A stretch of 64,000 nt of DNA from Amycolatopsis suaedae (GTDB lineage: Bacteria > Actinomycetota > Actinomycetes > Mycobacteriales > Pseudonocardiaceae). Position 1 is the stretch's first letter. Each line of letters opens with the position of its first letter. The stretch is from the NCBI RefSeq assembly GCF_004214935.1, contig NZ_SFCC01000001.1:186001-250000 (forward strand). Direction: 5' to 3'. This document shows, one piece after another, positions 48,126-58,045 of this stretch. The notes under the pieces were generated by a model. The model was not told the origin of the DNA, did not search any database, and saw only the letters and a program-made list of their open reading frames with translations. Made by a program: the position numbers and the translations under genes.

Positions 48126-48365
48126 CCACGGGCAGGTCTTCGGACTCGTGGGCAGGACTCGACGGAATCGGCGGGCTCGCCGAGCCGGGCCTAATGGCCG
48201 TCGCTTCCCGGGCAGCTGGCCCAGTGCTGGACCGCCGGCCTGGTGGCCGACGGTGACGGCGTTCGTTCCCACATACCGCTGCGGGGCAGTCCCGGATTCG
48301 CACCGGGTTCCCTGTTGCCTTCCCGGCACGTGGCCGCGCCGGGAAACCAGTGGCGTGCCCGAGGG
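48126..48365 (-). promoter_or_regulatory. Cobalamin (B12) riboswitch controlling metE
   Basis: The reverse strand carries the conserved cobalamin aptamer elements in order: CCACTGGTTTCCCGG, GGTGCGAATCCGGGACTGCC followed by CCGCAGCGGTA, and the B12 box near the 3' end, AGTCCGAAGACCTGCC. It is located 144 nt upstream of metE in the same direction. With B12 present it should repress the B12-independent enzyme, as in other actinomycetes; a B12-dependent MetH elsewhere in the genome is implied. Confidence 0.92.
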
Positions 48366-48480
48366 TAGCAGCGAAACGCCCCCGGAGCCGATCCTCTCGT
48401 GTGCTGGAATCGGCGCTGGGGTGTGCGGGGTGCGGGGCTGGCGAAGCCGGGTGGCCCGCGCCTGCGGCGCTGCTACGAAG

Positions 48481-48515
48481 GGCACCATGATTGCGAAACT
48501 CGCAAGGATGGTGCC
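48481..48515. repeat. Inverted repeat between nrdB and metE
   Basis: Left arm GGCACCATGATTGCGA (48481-48496) and right arm TCGCAAGGATGGTGCC (48500-48515) match in 14 of 16 positions with a 3-nt spacer. It lies between nrdB's end and the metE riboswitch, next to the palindrome at 48532. Function unknown; a hairpin or regulator site is possible. Confidence 0.5.
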
Positions 48516-48531
48516 GTTGGCTGCGGGTCGG

Positions 48532-48580
48532 CGTGAAGGCCACCTTCATCACGTCTGACGTAATGAAGGTGGCCTTCACG
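48532..48580. terminator. Palindromic repeat downstream of nrdB
   Basis: Arms 48532-48554 and 48558-48580 pair over 23 bp with one mismatch around CTG. It contains the family core GTGAAGGCCACCTTCA. It is downstream of nrdB, which reads toward it. A short hairpin GGGGTC (48603-48608) / GACCCC (48619-48624) lies between it and the nrdB stop. Confidence 0.7.
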
Positions 48581-48637
48581 TGCTTTGACCGGGACGGGAG
48601 GCGGGGTCCCGCTGGCGAGACCCCACCCTGTGAGCCG

Positions 48638-49717
48638 TCAGTCCCAGTCGAGCGCGCCGCCGGACTGGTACTCGATGACGCGGGTCTCGAAGAAGTTCTT
48701 CTCCTTCTTCAGGTCCATCGCCTCCGACATCCACGGGAACGGGTTCTCGTTCTCGCCGAAGATCGGGGCCAGGCCGATCTGCTGCGCCCTGCGGTCGGTG
48801 ATGAAGTGCATGTACTGCTCGCACAGCTCCGCCGACAGCCCGAGCATGCCGCGCGGCATGGTGTCGCGGGCGTAGGCGACCTCCAGCTCACACGCCTCGG
48901 TCAGCATCCCGCGCACCTCCTCCTGGAACTCCGGAGTCCACAGGTGCGGGTTCTCGATCTTGATCTGGTTGATGCAGTCGATGCCGAAGTTCAGGTGGAT
49001 CGACTCGTCCCGCAGGATGTACTGGTACTGCTCGGCGATGCCGACCATCTTGTTGCGCCTGCCCAGCGACAGGATCTGCGCGAACCCGGTGTAGAACCAC
49101 ATTCCCTCGAAGATGACGTAGAACGCCACCAGGTCGCGCAGGAACGCCTGGTCGGCCTCCGGCGTGCCGGTCTCGAAGTCCGGGTTCTCCAGGTTCTGCG
49201 TGTACTTCAGCGCCCACGCGTCCTTGTCCGAAATGGACGGGACCTCGCGGTACATGTTGAACAGCTCGCCCTCGACCAGGCCGAGGCTCTCGCAGATGTA
49301 CTGGAAGGTGTGCGTGTGCACGGCCTCCTCGAACGCCTGCCGCAACAGGTACTGCCGGCACTCCGGGTTGGTGATCTGCCGGTACACCGCGAGCACGATG
49401 TTGTTGGCCACCAGCGACTCCGCCGTGGCGAAGAAGCCCAGGTTGCGCTTGAGCATCTGCCGCTCGTCGTCGGTCAGCCCGTCCGGGGACTTCCACAGCG
49501 CGATGTCGGCCTGCATGGCGACCTCGGTCGGCATCCAGTGGTTGTTGCAGCCGGCGAGGTACTTCTCCCACGCCCACCGGTACTTCAGCGGCAGGAGCTG
49601 GTTGACGTCGGCGCGGGCGTTGATCATCCGCTTGTCGTCGACGTTGATCCGCTCGGCGCCACGCTCGATCTCGCCGAGGCCGGTGGCGTCGGTCAGCGGT
49701 GCTTCGGTGTTGGTCAT
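48638..49717 (-). CDS. nrdB: Class I ribonucleotide reductase, beta subunit
   Basis: Small subunit carrying the metal centre and tyrosyl radical used by NrdA to make deoxyribonucleotides. The 359 residues have the iron-ligand and radical segments of the ferritin-like fold: [25 protein letters not shown] [14 protein letters not shown], and [18 protein letters not shown] 49717 ([13 protein letters not shown]) is chosen. The longer reading from 49777 would overlap nrdA. It is 13 bp after the nrdA stop, in one operon. The C-terminus ends GGALDWD, as needed for docking to NrdA. Confidence 0.95.
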   Translation of the reverse strand: MTNTEAPLTDATGLGEIERGAERINVDDKRMINARADVNQLLPLKYRWAWEKYLAGCNNHWMPTEVAMQADIALWKSPDGLTDDERQMLKRNLGFFATAESLVANNIVLAVYRQITNPECRQYLLRQAFEEAVHTHTFQYICESLGLVEGELFNMYREVPSISDKDAWALKYTQNLENPDFETGTPEADQAFLRDLVAFYVIFEGMWFYTGFAQILSLGRRNKMVGIAEQYQYILRDESIHLNFGIDCINQIKIENPHLWTPEFQEEVRGMLTEACELEVAYARDTMPRGMLGLSAELCEQYMHFITDRRAQQIGLAPIFGENENPFPWMSEAMDLKKEKNFFETRVIEYQSGGALDWD

Positions 49718-49730
49718 TCCCTGGGTTCCT

Positions 49731-52628
49731 TTACTGGCAGGCTTCGCAGTCGGGGTCGTCGATCCGGCAGGCGGCACCGTCGGTCGCGGTGAAGTCCACG
49801 TCGGCCGCCGACGGCGACGGGCTGGGGGAGGGCGACGGAGCGGGCGCGGGCGACGGCGACGGCGCGGGAGCCGGGGTGGCCGACACCGCGTTCAGCTTGC
49901 CGTCGGTGCCCCGCAGGGTGCTCTTCTCCACGTGCGTGGCCGACTGGGCCCGCAGGTAGTAGGTGGTCTTGAGACCCTTGTGCCAGGCGTAGCGGTACAG
50001 CTCGTCCAGCTTGCGGCCGCTGGGCGCCGCGATGTACAGGTTCAGCGACTGCGCCTGGTCGATCCACTTCTGCCTGCGCGAGGCGGCGTCGACCAGCCAC
50101 TTGCTCTCCACCTCGAACGCGGTGGCGTAGAGGTCCTTGAGGTCGTCGGGCACGCGGTCGATCTGGCCGAGGCTGCCGTCGAAGTACTTCAGGTCCGACA
50201 CCATGACCTCGTCCCACAGGTCGCGCTCCTTGAGGCTGCGGACCAGGTGCGGGTTGACCACGGTGAAGTCGCCGGACATGTTCGACTTCACGAACAGGTT
50301 CCGGAACAGCGGCTCGATCGACTGGCCGACCCCGCAGATGTTGGAGATGGTGGCCGTCGGCGCGATCGCCATGACGTTGGAGTTGCGCATGCCGACCGTC
50401 ATCACCCGCTGCCGCAGCGAGTTCCAGTCCAGTGTGGACGTCATGTCGATGTCGAGCGCGTCACCCTGGCGTGCCTCGGCGAGCAGGCGCAGCGAGTCGA
50501 TCGGCAGGATTCCCTTGCTCCACAGCGAGCCCTCGAACGTCTGGTACTGGCCACGCTCCTCGGCGAGGTCGGTCGACGCCGAGATCGCGTAGTAGCTGAT
50601 GTGCTCCATGCTGCGGTCGGCGAACTCGACGGCGGCCTCCGACGACAGCGGCAGGCCCAGCTCGAACAGCGCGTCCTGGAAGCCCATCAGCCCCAGCCCG
50701 ACCGGCCGGTGCCGCAGGTTGGACCGGCGGGCCTCCGGGATCGTGTAGAAGTTGATGTCGATCACGTTGTCGAGCATCCGGACCGCCGTGCGGACGGTCT
50801 TCTCCAGCCGCTGCGTGTCCAGCCCGTCCGGGGTGACGTGCTTGAGCAGGTTGACCGAGCCGAGGTTGCAGACCGCGACCTCGTCGCTGTTGGTGTTCAG
50901 CGTGATCTCGGTGCACAGGTTGGACGAGTGCACGACGCCGACGTGCTGCTGCGGCGAACGCAGGTTGCACGGGTCCTTGAACGTGATCCACGGGTGCCCG
51001 GTCTCGAACAGCATGGTCAGCATGCGCCGCCACAGGTCGACCGCGCGCACCTGGCGGAACACCTTGATCTCGCCACGCTCGGCGGCGGCCTCGTACTCGC
51101 GGTAGCGCTGGGCGAACGCGTTGCCGTAGAGGTCGTGCAGGTCGGGGACCTCGTTGGGGGAGAACAGCGTCCAGGTGCCACCGGCCTCGACGCGGCGCAG
51201 GAACTCGTCGGGCACCCAGTTCGCGGTGTTCATGTCGTGCGTGCGCCGCCGGTCGTCACCGGTGTTCTTGCGCAGGTCGAGGAACTCCTCGATGTCGACG
51301 TGCCAGGTCTCCAGGTAGGCACAGGCCGCACCCTTGCGCTTGCCGCCCTGGTTGACCGCGACGGCGGTGTCGTTGGCGATCTTCAGGAACGGCACGACAC
51401 CCTGCGACTGGCCGTTGGTGCCCTTGATGTGGGCGCCGAGGCCGCGCACCGGGGTCCAGTCGTTGCCCAGCCCGCCCGAGTACTTCGCCAGCAGCGCGTT
51501 GTTCTTGTACGCCTGGAAGATCGAGTCCAGGTCGTCGTCGACGGTGGTGAGGAAGCACGAGGACAGCTGCGGGCGGGTGGTGCCGGAGTTGAACAGCGTC
51601 GGCGTCGAGGCCATGAAGTGGAACGACGAGAGCAGCTCGTAGAACTCGATGGCCCTGGCCTCGCGGTCGTTCTCCCGGATGGCCAGACCCATGGCCACCC
51701 GCATGAAGAACGCCTGCGGCAGCTCGAACCGGGTGCCGTCGTGGTGCTGGAAGTACCGGTCGTAGAGGGTCTGCAGGCCGAGGAAGCCGAAGTCGAGGTC
51801 ACGCTCGGCACGCAGCGCGGCGGTGATCCGGTCCAGGTCGAACGTGGCCAGCTCGCCGTCGACCAGCTCCAGCTCGATGGCCCGGCGCAGGTAGTCGCGG
51901 AAGTAGCCGGGGTAGAGCTCGGCCATCTGGTCCTGGCTGGCCTGCCGCGGCGCGCCGGCCAGGTAGCTCAGCGCCTCGGCCCGCAGCTTGTCGGCCAGCA
52001 GCCGGGCGGACACGTAGGAGTAGTTGGGCTCCTGCTCGACCAGCGTGCGCGCGGCCATGATCTGCGCCAGCGCCAGCTCGTCGGCGCTGATGCCGTCGTA
52101 GAGGTTGCGCCGGGTCTCGGCCAGCACCGGCTCGGCCGACACGTCCTCCAGACCGGCGACGGCCTCGCCGACGACGTGCGCGACGCGGTCCCAGTCGAGC
52201 GGGCGCAGCGAGCCGTCGGCCGCCCGGACGTTGATCGCGGACTCGGTGCGGGCCGGGGTGGCGGCCGCGCGGGCCTTGGCCCGCTCCTCGCGGTAGAGCA
52301 CGTAGGCGCGGGCCACCTTGTGGTGCTCGCCGCGCATCAGGGCCAGCTCGACGAGGTCCTGGATCTGCTCGATGTGCAGGGCCGTCTCGGGACCGGCATG
52401 CCGCAGCAGCGACGCCTCGACCTGCTTGGTCAGCTCGCTGACCAGGTGGTGGATACGCGAGGACGCCGCGGCGTCGTCACCCTCGACGGCGAGGAAGGCC
52501 TTGGTCATCGCGACCGAGATCTTGCTGGCGTCGAACGGGGACACGCTGCCGTCCCGGCGGATGACCCGGACGGTGCCCGGAACGGAGTCCGGGTCCGCGG
52601 GCGGCCGCTGGGTGGTTTCGAGGGACAT
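49731..52628 (-). CDS. nrdA: Class I ribonucleotide reductase, alpha subunit
   Basis: Catalytic subunit reducing ribonucleoside diphosphates. The 965-residue product has an N-terminal ATP-cone (about 25-115, [16 protein letters not shown]), the active-site cysteines in [18 protein letters not shown] and VCNLGSVNL, and a C-terminal redox tail with Cys 954, 961 and 964 ([12 protein letters not shown]). Between core and tail is a low-complexity Pro/Ala/Ser linker of about 24 residues (917-940), encoded by GC-rich hexamer-like repeats. ATG 52628 is preceded by TTGGAG. It is followed by nrdB. Confidence 0.96.
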   Translation of the reverse strand: MSLETTQRPPADPDSVPGTVRVIRRDGSVSPFDASKISVAMTKAFLAVEGDDAAASSRIHHLVSELTKQVEASLLRHAGPETALHIEQIQDLVELALMRGEHHKVARAYVLYREERAKARAAATPARTESAINVRAADGSLRPLDWDRVAHVVGEAVAGLEDVSAEPVLAETRRNLYDGISADELALAQIMAARTLVEQEPNYSYVSARLLADKLRAEALSYLAGAPRQASQDQMAELYPGYFRDYLRRAIELELVDGELATFDLDRITAALRAERDLDFGFLGLQTLYDRYFQHHDGTRFELPQAFFMRVAMGLAIRENDREARAIEFYELLSSFHFMASTPTLFNSGTTRPQLSSCFLTTVDDDLDSIFQAYKNNALLAKYSGGLGNDWTPVRGLGAHIKGTNGQSQGVVPFLKIANDTAVAVNQGGKRKGAACAYLETWHVDIEEFLDLRKNTGDDRRRTHDMNTANWVPDEFLRRVEAGGTWTLFSPNEVPDLHDLYGNAFAQRYREYEAAAERGEIKVFRQVRAVDLWRRMLTMLFETGHPWITFKDPCNLRSPQQHVGVVHSSNLCTEITLNTNSDEVAVCNLGSVNLLKHVTPDGLDTQRLEKTVRTAVRMLDNVIDINFYTIPEARRSNLRHRPVGLGLMGFQDALFELGLPLSSEAAVEFADRSMEHISYYAISASTDLAEERGQYQTFEGSLWSKGILPIDSLRLLAEARQGDALDIDMTSTLDWNSLRQRVMTVGMRNSNVMAIAPTATISNICGVGQSIEPLFRNLFVKSNMSGDFTVVNPHLVRSLKERDLWDEVMVSDLKYFDGSLGQIDRVPDDLKDLYATAFEVESKWLVDAASRRQKWIDQAQSLNLYIAAPSGRKLDELYRYAWHKGLKTTYYLRAQSATHVEKSTLRGTDGKLNAVSATPAPAPSPSPAPAPSPSPSPSPSAADVDFTATDGAACRIDDPDCEACQ

Positions 52629-52760
52629 GCACAACTCCAAGAGGGCGCGTCGGATCGCCACGCCGTCCCCCACGGACGGCGTGCTGGTGGCACTGCAGGT
52701 CGAGTCCGGCACCACTCGCTCGCGTCTCCCGCCGCTGGGGCGCTGCCGGTGCCCAGAGAC

Positions 52761-52794
52761 TACATGTTGGGGTGTGGCCGTGCACGTGCCCCAA
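52761..52794 (-). promoter_or_regulatory. Inverted repeat and possible NrdR site upstream of nrdA
   Basis: TTGGGG (52767-52772) and CCCCAA (52789-52794) form an inverted repeat. Next to it, on the minus strand, AACATGTAGT resembles one half of an NrdR box. Only one good box is present, while NrdR usually binds two, so the assignment is weak. No B12 riboswitch was found for this operon. Confidence 0.25.
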
Positions 52795-52826
52795 TGGGTG
52801 GCGTGTCGGGGCGTCCCTCAGCCGGG

Positions 52827-53435
52827 TTAGACCTGTCCGAAGTGGAGCTCGAATCCGGGCAGGTGGAGGCTCAGAACGGGGGTCCGGGAGGCCAGGAATC
52901 CGAGTGCCCCGGACGGGTTGAGGTTCCACCTGGCGGACGCCAGCCGGGCGGCGCTGCGGGCCCGGACCGGGGTCCGGCACAGCGCGCCGCCGAGGGTCTG
53001 GACGATCTCGAAGGCGGCCGGGACCCGCAGCGGCAGGCCGAACCGGTCGGAGAACGCGGCGGTGGCGATCCAGTCACTGCCGGTGGCCGCCGTGGCGGTG
53101 AACGTGCGGCCGGGGGAGAAGTCGAACACCGCCAGGTCCTTGGGGATTCCCCACAGCTCGCGCCCGCCCGCCAGCGACACCTCGCTGTCCACCCAGATGT
53201 CGGTGATCGTGGCGGTGGGCTTGGCGGCGGCCAGCGTGACGGTGGCCAGCAGCTCGGAGTAGCTGAGCTGGCCGGGCGGCTGGTAGTCGATCCACGCGGT
53301 GACCACGGTGGCGCTGCCGCCGACGACGGCCGGGCGGGTGCCCTCGGGCAGCGGGGGCAGCTCGGCCTCGGGGACGCGCCAGACCGAGGCGTAGGCGTGG
53401 CCGGCCAGGTGCCAGGGCTGCGGTGGGTAGCTCAC
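52827..53435 (-). CDS. Acetoacetate decarboxylase-family protein
   Basis: A 202-residue member of the acetoacetate decarboxylase fold (PF06314-like). The segment GRELWGIPKDLAVF (residues 91-104) matches the lysine region of true decarboxylases. The Schiff-base lysine is K99, but the second lysine that tunes it is aspartate (D100) here, so the activity may differ. GTG 53435 overlaps the enoyl-CoA hydratase stop (GTGA), and the two are co-transcribed. Possible roles are in 3-oxo acid decarboxylation or in a related lyase reaction. Confidence 0.8.
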   Translation of the reverse strand: MSYPPQPWHLAGHAYASVWRVPEAELPPLPEGTRPAVVGGSATVVTAWIDYQPPGQLSYSELLATVTLAAAKPTATITDIWVDSEVSLAGGRELWGIPKDLAVFDFSPGRTFTATAATGSDWIATAAFSDRFGLPLRVPAAFEIVQTLGGALCRTPVRARSAARLASARWNLNPSGALGFLASRTPVLSLHLPGFELHFGQV

Positions 53436-54271
53436 GGCTGCCGCCAGGGCAGGAAGCCGGGCAGGTCCTTGTCGACCCGCAGGCCGAACTCCGGTGGCCG
53501 TTTCTGCAGGAAGGACAGGACGCCCTCGACCGCGTCCGGGTTGGCCGGCAGGCTGCCGATGAGCTTGGAGTCGAGCTGGTGGACCGGCAGTGGCGAGTCC
53601 AGGCCGGACATCCGGTACAGCAGCTGCCGGGTGACCGCCACCGAGACCGGTGCCGTGGTCCGGATCAGCTCGGCCGCCAGCTCGTAGGCGCGGTCCAGCA
53701 GTTCCGTGGCCGGGTACAGCCGGTGCACCAGGCCCGCTTCCAGCGCCTCCCGCGCGTCGAACACCCGGCCGCTGATCATCCAGTCCATCGCCCGGCCCAT
53801 GCCGACCAGCCGGGGGAGGAACCACGCCGAGGCGCCCTCGGGATAGATCCCCCTGCGGACGAACACGAACCCGAACCGCGCGTCGTCGGCGGCGAGCCGG
53901 TAGTCGGCGGACAGCGTGATGGTGATGCCCCCGCCGACGGCCGCGCCCTGGATGGCGGCGATCACCGGCTTGTTCATCGCGAACACGCGTTTCGAGCACC
54001 GGCCGGCCGGTTCCTGCCAGGCGTCGTCCGGGCCGGTCTCGGCGTCGAAGTCGAACCCGCCCTGGGACAGGTCCGCGCCGACGCTGAAGTCCGGCCCCGC
54101 CGCCGCGAGCACCACGACGCGGACGTCCTCGTCGTTGTCGGCGCGGTCCATCGCGTGGCCCAGCTCGTCGGACATCCGCACGGTGTAGCCGTTACGGGCC
54201 TGTGGCCGGTTGAGCGTGATGGTGGCGATCCGGTCCGCGACTCGGTAGGTGATGTCCTCGTACTCGGCCAC
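53432..54271 (-). CDS. Enoyl-CoA hydratase/isomerase (crotonase family)
   Basis: Crotonase-fold enzyme of 279 residues acting on acyl-CoA intermediates. It has the oxyanion-hole segments FSVGADLSQGG and AIQGAAVGGGITITLSADYRLA, and the acid/base segment FVRRGIYPEGASAWFLPRLVG, where the glutamate matches the usual position. GTG 54271 has a GGGGAG 8-9 nt upstream; further upstream the frame reads into the regulatory region. It is divergent from the AtuA-like operon across the 18-bp palindrome, and could supply its hydratase step. Confidence 0.92.
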   Translation of the reverse strand: MAEYEDITYRVADRIATITLNRPQARNGYTVRMSDELGHAMDRADNDEDVRVVVLAAAGPDFSVGADLSQGGFDFDAETGPDDAWQEPAGRCSKRVFAMNKPVIAAIQGAAVGGGITITLSADYRLAADDARFGFVFVRRGIYPEGASAWFLPRLVGMGRAMDWMISGRVFDAREALEAGLVHRLYPATELLDRAYELAAELIRTTAPVSVAVTRQLLYRMSGLDSPLPVHQLDSKLIGSLPANPDAVEGVLSFLQKRPPEFGLRVDKDLPGFLPWRQP

Positions 54272-54362
54272 GCCTGCTCCCCGGGGTGTCGGCTGCGTCC
54301 ACCCGACGGTAGCGCACCCTGGCCCGCATTGGCAGTCCGTCAACAACGGGTGCTGCAAAAAC

Positions 54363-54380
54363 AATCAAGCGCGCTTGATT
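54363..54380. promoter_or_regulatory. 18-bp perfect palindrome between divergent acyl-CoA operons
   Basis: AATCAAGCGCGCTTGATT lies in an AT-richer patch 92 bp before the enoyl-CoA hydratase start and 50 bp before the TIGR03084 gene. Palindromes with CAAG...CTTG cores are typical TetR operators, and a TetR gene ends the downstream operon. The pairing of this site with that regulator is inferred. Confidence 0.6.
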
Positions 54381-54429
54381 TGTTCGGCGGCGGGTGCCAC
54401 GCTGCGGATGAGCAGAGGAGGTGCCCCGC

Positions 54430-55221
54430 GTGGCGGACCTGACCCCGATCCTGCGTGATCTCGCCGACGAGTCGCAGGTCGTGGACGATCTGGTGGCCGG
54501 CCTGCCGGACAGCGGCTGGGCGCGGCCCACCCCGGCGCCCGGCTGGACGATCGCCCACCAGATCGCCCATCTCGCGTGGACCGACGCGAAGTCGCTGCTG
54601 GCCGTCCGGGACCCCGAGGCGTTCCAGGCCGAGCTGGCCTCGGTGCTCGCCGAGGCCGCGACGTTCGTCGACAAGGGCGCCGAGGAGGGCGCCGCCGACC
54701 CGCCGCCGGTGCTGCTGACCCGCTGGCGCGAGGGCAGGGCGGCGCTCGCCGACGCGCTGGCCGGCGTCCCCGAGGGGTACAAGATCCCCTGGTACGGCCC
54801 GCCGATGAGCGCGGCGTCGATGGCCAGCGCGCGGATGATGGAGACCTGGGCGCACGGTCAGGACGTCGCCGACACGTTCAGCGTCGTCCGCGAGCCGACG
54901 GCCCGGCTGTGGCACATCGCCCGTCTCGGCGTGCGTACCCGCGACTTCGCCTACGCCGTCAACCAGCGCACACCGCCGGCGGAGGAGTTCCGGGTCGAGC
55001 TGACCGCGCCGGACGGCGCCGTCTGGGACTGGGGGCCGCCCGACGCCGCCCAGCGGGTCACCGGCAGCGCACTGGACTTCTGCCTGCTGGTCACCCAGCG
55101 CCGTCACCGCGACGACACCGACGTCGTGGCCGTCGGCGAGCAGGCGGCGGAGTGGCTGACGATCGCGCAGGCGTTCGCCGGCCCGCCCGGCGGGGGACGC
55201 GAGCCGGGAGGTCAAGCGTGA
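54430..55221 (+). CDS. TIGR03084-family protein (DinB/mycothiol-dependent isomerase-like)
   Basis: A 263-residue protein of the TIGR03084 family with an N-terminal DinB-like four-helix bundle (about 10-150) and metal-ligand histidines in [12 protein letters not shown] and [13 protein letters not shown], as in mycothiol-dependent maleylpyruvate isomerases. The reaction is unknown. GTG 54430 follows GAGGAGG by eight nt; GTG 54421 overlaps that ribosome site and is rejected. The stop overlaps AtuA by GTGA. Confidence 0.85.
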   Translation: MADLTPILRDLADESQVVDDLVAGLPDSGWARPTPAPGWTIAHQIAHLAWTDAKSLLAVRDPEAFQAELASVLAEAATFVDKGAEEGAADPPPVLLTRWREGRAALADALAGVPEGYKIPWYGPPMSAASMASARMMETWAHGQDVADTFSVVREPTARLWHIARLGVRTRDFAYAVNQRTPPAEEFRVELTAPDGAVWDWGPPDAAQRVTGSALDFCLLVTQRRHRDDTDVVAVGEQAAEWLTIAQAFAGPPGGGREPGGQA

Positions 55222-56900
55222 TCCGCATCGGCAACGCCTCCGGCTTCTACGGCGACCGCTTCTCGGCGGTGGAGGAGATGCTCACCGGCGGGGACCTGGA
55301 CGTCCTCACCGGCGACTACCTCGCCGAGCTGACCATGCTCATCCTCGGCCGCGACCGGATGAAGGACCCCGGCCGCGGCTACGCCAAGACGTTCCTGCGC
55401 CAGATGGAACAGAACCTGGGACTGGCCAAGGCGCACGGTGTCCGGGTCGTCACCAACGCTGGCGGGCTCAACCCCGCGGGACTGGCCGCCGCGTTGCGGG
55501 ACCTGGCCACACGGCTCGGCGTCGACGTGGCCATCGCCCACGTCGAGGGCGACGACCTGCTCGGCCGCGCGGACGAGCTGGGCCTGGGCACCCCGCTGAC
55601 CGCCAACGCCTACCTCGGCGCCTGGGGCATCGTCGAATGCCTCGACGCCGGTGCCGACGTCGTCGTGACCGGCAGGGTCACCGACGCGTCGCTGGTCGTC
55701 GGGCCGGCCGCGGCGCAGTTCGGCTGGGCCCGCACCGACTACGACCGGCTCGCCGGAGCCGTCGCCGCCGGGCACGTCCTGGAGTGCGGCGCGCAGGCCA
55801 CCGGCGGCAACTACGCCTTCTTCACCGAGCACGACGTCACCCGGCCCGGCTTCCCGCTCGCCGAGATCGACGCCGACGGGTCCAGCGTGATCACCAAGCA
55901 CGAGGGCACCGGCGGCGCGGTCACCGTCGGCACCGTTACCGCGCAGCTGCTGTACGAGATCGGCGGCCCCCGCTACGCCGGCCCGGACGTCACCACCCGG
56001 TTCGACACGCTGACACTGGACCAGCAGGGACCCGACCGGGTGCGGATCTCCGGCGCCACCGGCGAGCCGCCCCCGCCGACGACGAAGGTGTGCGTCAACA
56101 CCGTCGGCGGCTTCCGCAACGAGACCACGTTCGTTCTCACCGGACTGGACATCGAGGCCAAGGCCGCGCTGGTGCGCGAGCAGGTCACCACGGCGCTGAA
56201 ACCCAGTCCTCCCAAGGAGATCCGCTGGACGCTGGCCCGCACCGACCAGCCCGACGCCGCGAGCGAACAGCAGGCCAGCGCCCTGCTGCGCTGCGTGGTC
56301 AAGGACCCGGACCCGAAGGTGGTCGGCAGGGCGTTCAGCGGCGCGGCCATCGAGCTGGCGCTGGCCAGCTACCCCGGCTTCCACGTCACCGCGCCGCCCT
56401 CGGACGGCGCGCCCTACGGCGTGTACACCCCGGCCTACGTCGGCAACGACGCCGTGCCGCACGTCGCCGTCCTGCCCGACGGCAGCCGGATCGACATCGC
56501 CCCCGCCGCAGACACCCGCGAACTGGCCGAAGTGGACTCGGCCGAGGTGCCGGAACCGCCGGCCGGGCCGGTACGCCGGGTACCGCTGGGCACGATCGCC
56601 GGAGCCCGCAGCGGCGACAAGGGCGGCGACGCCAACGTCGGCGTGTGGGTGCGTTCCGCGGAGGCCTGGCGGTGGCTGGACGCGACGCTCACCGTCGAGG
56701 AGTTCCGGCGGCTGCTGCCGGAGACCGCGGACCTGACCGTGCACAGGCACCGGCTGCCCAACCTGCTGGCACTCAACTTCGTCGTCGAGGGCATCCTCGG
56801 GCAGGGAGTGTCCTCGCAGGCCCGATTCGACCCGCAGGCCAAGGCACTCGGCGAGTGGCTGCGGGCCCGGCACGTCGACGTACCGGAGGAACTGCTGTGA
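55218..56900 (+). CDS. Acyclic terpene utilization AtuA-family protein (DUF1446)
   Basis: A 560-residue DUF1446 protein. AtuA is needed for citronellol and geraniol catabolism in Pseudomonas, but its reaction is not established. Family features visible are [46 protein letters not shown], and the C-terminal [17 protein letters not shown] 55218 overlaps the preceding stop; its own stop overlaps the following acyl-CoA dehydrogenase. The name describes the family, not a proven terpene substrate. Confidence 0.85.
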   Translation: MIRIGNASGFYGDRFSAVEEMLTGGDLDVLTGDYLAELTMLILGRDRMKDPGRGYAKTFLRQMEQNLGLAKAHGVRVVTNAGGLNPAGLAAALRDLATRLGVDVAIAHVEGDDLLGRADELGLGTPLTANAYLGAWGIVECLDAGADVVVTGRVTDASLVVGPAAAQFGWARTDYDRLAGAVAAGHVLECGAQATGGNYAFFTEHDVTRPGFPLAEIDADGSSVITKHEGTGGAVTVGTVTAQLLYEIGGPRYAGPDVTTRFDTLTLDQQGPDRVRISGATGEPPPPTTKVCVNTVGGFRNETTFVLTGLDIEAKAALVREQVTTALKPSPPKEIRWTLARTDQPDAASEQQASALLRCVVKDPDPKVVGRAFSGAAIELALASYPGFHVTAPPSDGAPYGVYTPAYVGNDAVPHVAVLPDGSRIDIAPAADTRELAEVDSAEVPEPPAGPVRRVPLGTIAGARSGDKGGDANVGVWVRSAEAWRWLDATLTVEEFRRLLPETADLTVHRHRLPNLLALNFVVEGILGQGVSSQARFDPQAKALGEWLRARHVDVPEELL

Positions 56901-58045
56901 CCGACCCCTTCGACACCCCCGAACGACGGGCACTGCGCCAGACGGTACGCACGTTCGTCGAGAAGGAGATCGCCCCGAACCTCGACGACTGGGAGGACGA
57001 CGGGGAACTGCCCCGCGACCTGCACCGCAAGGCCGGGGAGCTGGGCCTGCTCGGCGCCGGGTTCCCCGAGTCCGCCGGCGGTGGTGGCGGCAACCTCGTC
57101 GACTCGCTGACCGTCGCCGAGGAGATGCTCTACGCCGGAGCCTCCGGCGGTGTGCTGGCGTCGTTGTTCACCGGCGGCATCGCGCTGCCGCACATCGTCG
57201 AGGCCGGTGACGCCACGCAGATCGACCGCTGGGTCCGGCCGGTGCTGGCCGGTGAGCTGATCGGCTCGCTCGCCGTCACCGAACCGGAGGGTGGGTCCGA
57301 CGTCGCCTCGGTGCGCACCACCGCCCGCCGCGAGGGTGACCACTACGTCGTCAACGGCATGAAGTCGTTCATCACCTCGGGCTGGCGGGCCGACTTCGTC
57401 ACCACCGTGGTCCGCACCGGCGAACCGGGCGCGCACGGGTTGTCGCTGCTGGTCGTCGAGCGCGGGACGCCGGGATTCCTGGCCAACCGCAAGCTGCGCA
57501 AGATGGGCTGGCACTGCTCCGACACCGCCGAGCTGTCCTTCATCGACGCGCGGGTGCCCGCGGCCAACCTGGTCGGCGCTGAGAACAGCGGGTTCGCCCA
57601 GGTCGCCACCCAGTTCGTCACCGAACGGCTGGCGCTGGCCGTGCAGGCCTACGCCACGGCGCAGCGGGCACTCGACGTCACGCTGGAGTGGTGCAGGCTG
57701 CGGGAGACGTTCGGCCGCCCGCTGATCTCCCGGCAGCTGGTGCAGCACAAGCTCGTCGACATGGCCCGGCGGATCGACGTGGCGCGCGGCTACACCCGGC
57801 AGGTCGCCCTGCGGCACGTGGCGGGCGAGTCGGTGGTGGCCGAGGCCTGCTTCGCCAAGAACACCGCCGTCGAGGCGGGGGAGTGGGTGGTCAACGAGGC
57901 CGTCCAGCTGCACGGCGGGGCCGGGTACCTGCGCGAGGTCGAGGTGGAACGTGCCTACCGCGACATGCGCATCCTCGGCATCGGCGGCGGTACCAACGAG
58001 ATCCTCGCCGGACTGGCAGCGAAAGTACTGGGATACACCTCATGA
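56897..58045 (+). CDS. Acyl-CoA dehydrogenase (isovaleryl/citronellyl-CoA-type)
   Basis: FAD enzyme that introduces the alpha-beta double bond into an acyl-CoA. The 382-residue protein has the FAD motif LAVTEPEGGSDVASVRT and the C-terminal segment QLHGGAGYLREVEVERAYRD. At the position of the common base Glu (EGT motif) it reads GGGTNEI, so the base is probably on another helix, as in isovaleryl-CoA dehydrogenases; FVTERLALAV is a candidate. The GTG overlaps the AtuA stop. It is the likely first step of the operon pathway. Confidence 0.92.
   Translation: MTDPFDTPERRALRQTVRTFVEKEIAPNLDDWEDDGELPRDLHRKAGELGLLGAGFPESAGGGGGNLVDSLTVAEEMLYAGASGGVLASLFTGGIALPHIVEAGDATQIDRWVRPVLAGELIGSLAVTEPEGGSDVASVRTTARREGDHYVVNGMKSFITSGWRADFVTTVVRTGEPGAHGLSLLVVERGTPGFLANRKLRKMGWHCSDTAELSFIDARVPAANLVGAENSGFAQVATQFVTERLALAVQAYATAQRALDVTLEWCRLRETFGRPLISRQLVQHKLVDMARRIDVARGYTRQVALRHVAGESVVAEACFAKNTAVEAGEWVVNEAVQLHGGAGYLREVEVERAYRDMRILGIGGGTNEILAGLAAKVLGYTS

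Noticed and set aside
52629..52826. Cobalamin riboswitch upstream of nrdA
   Set aside because: This is known for some actinobacterial nrd operons, but no B12 box or aptamer core was seen here.
49164..53687. A 1507-codon open frame on the plus strand
   Set aside because: It is antisense to nrdB and nrdA, has a low-complexity composition rich in Arg, Val and Gly, and no domain. Long shadow frames are normal at this G/C content.
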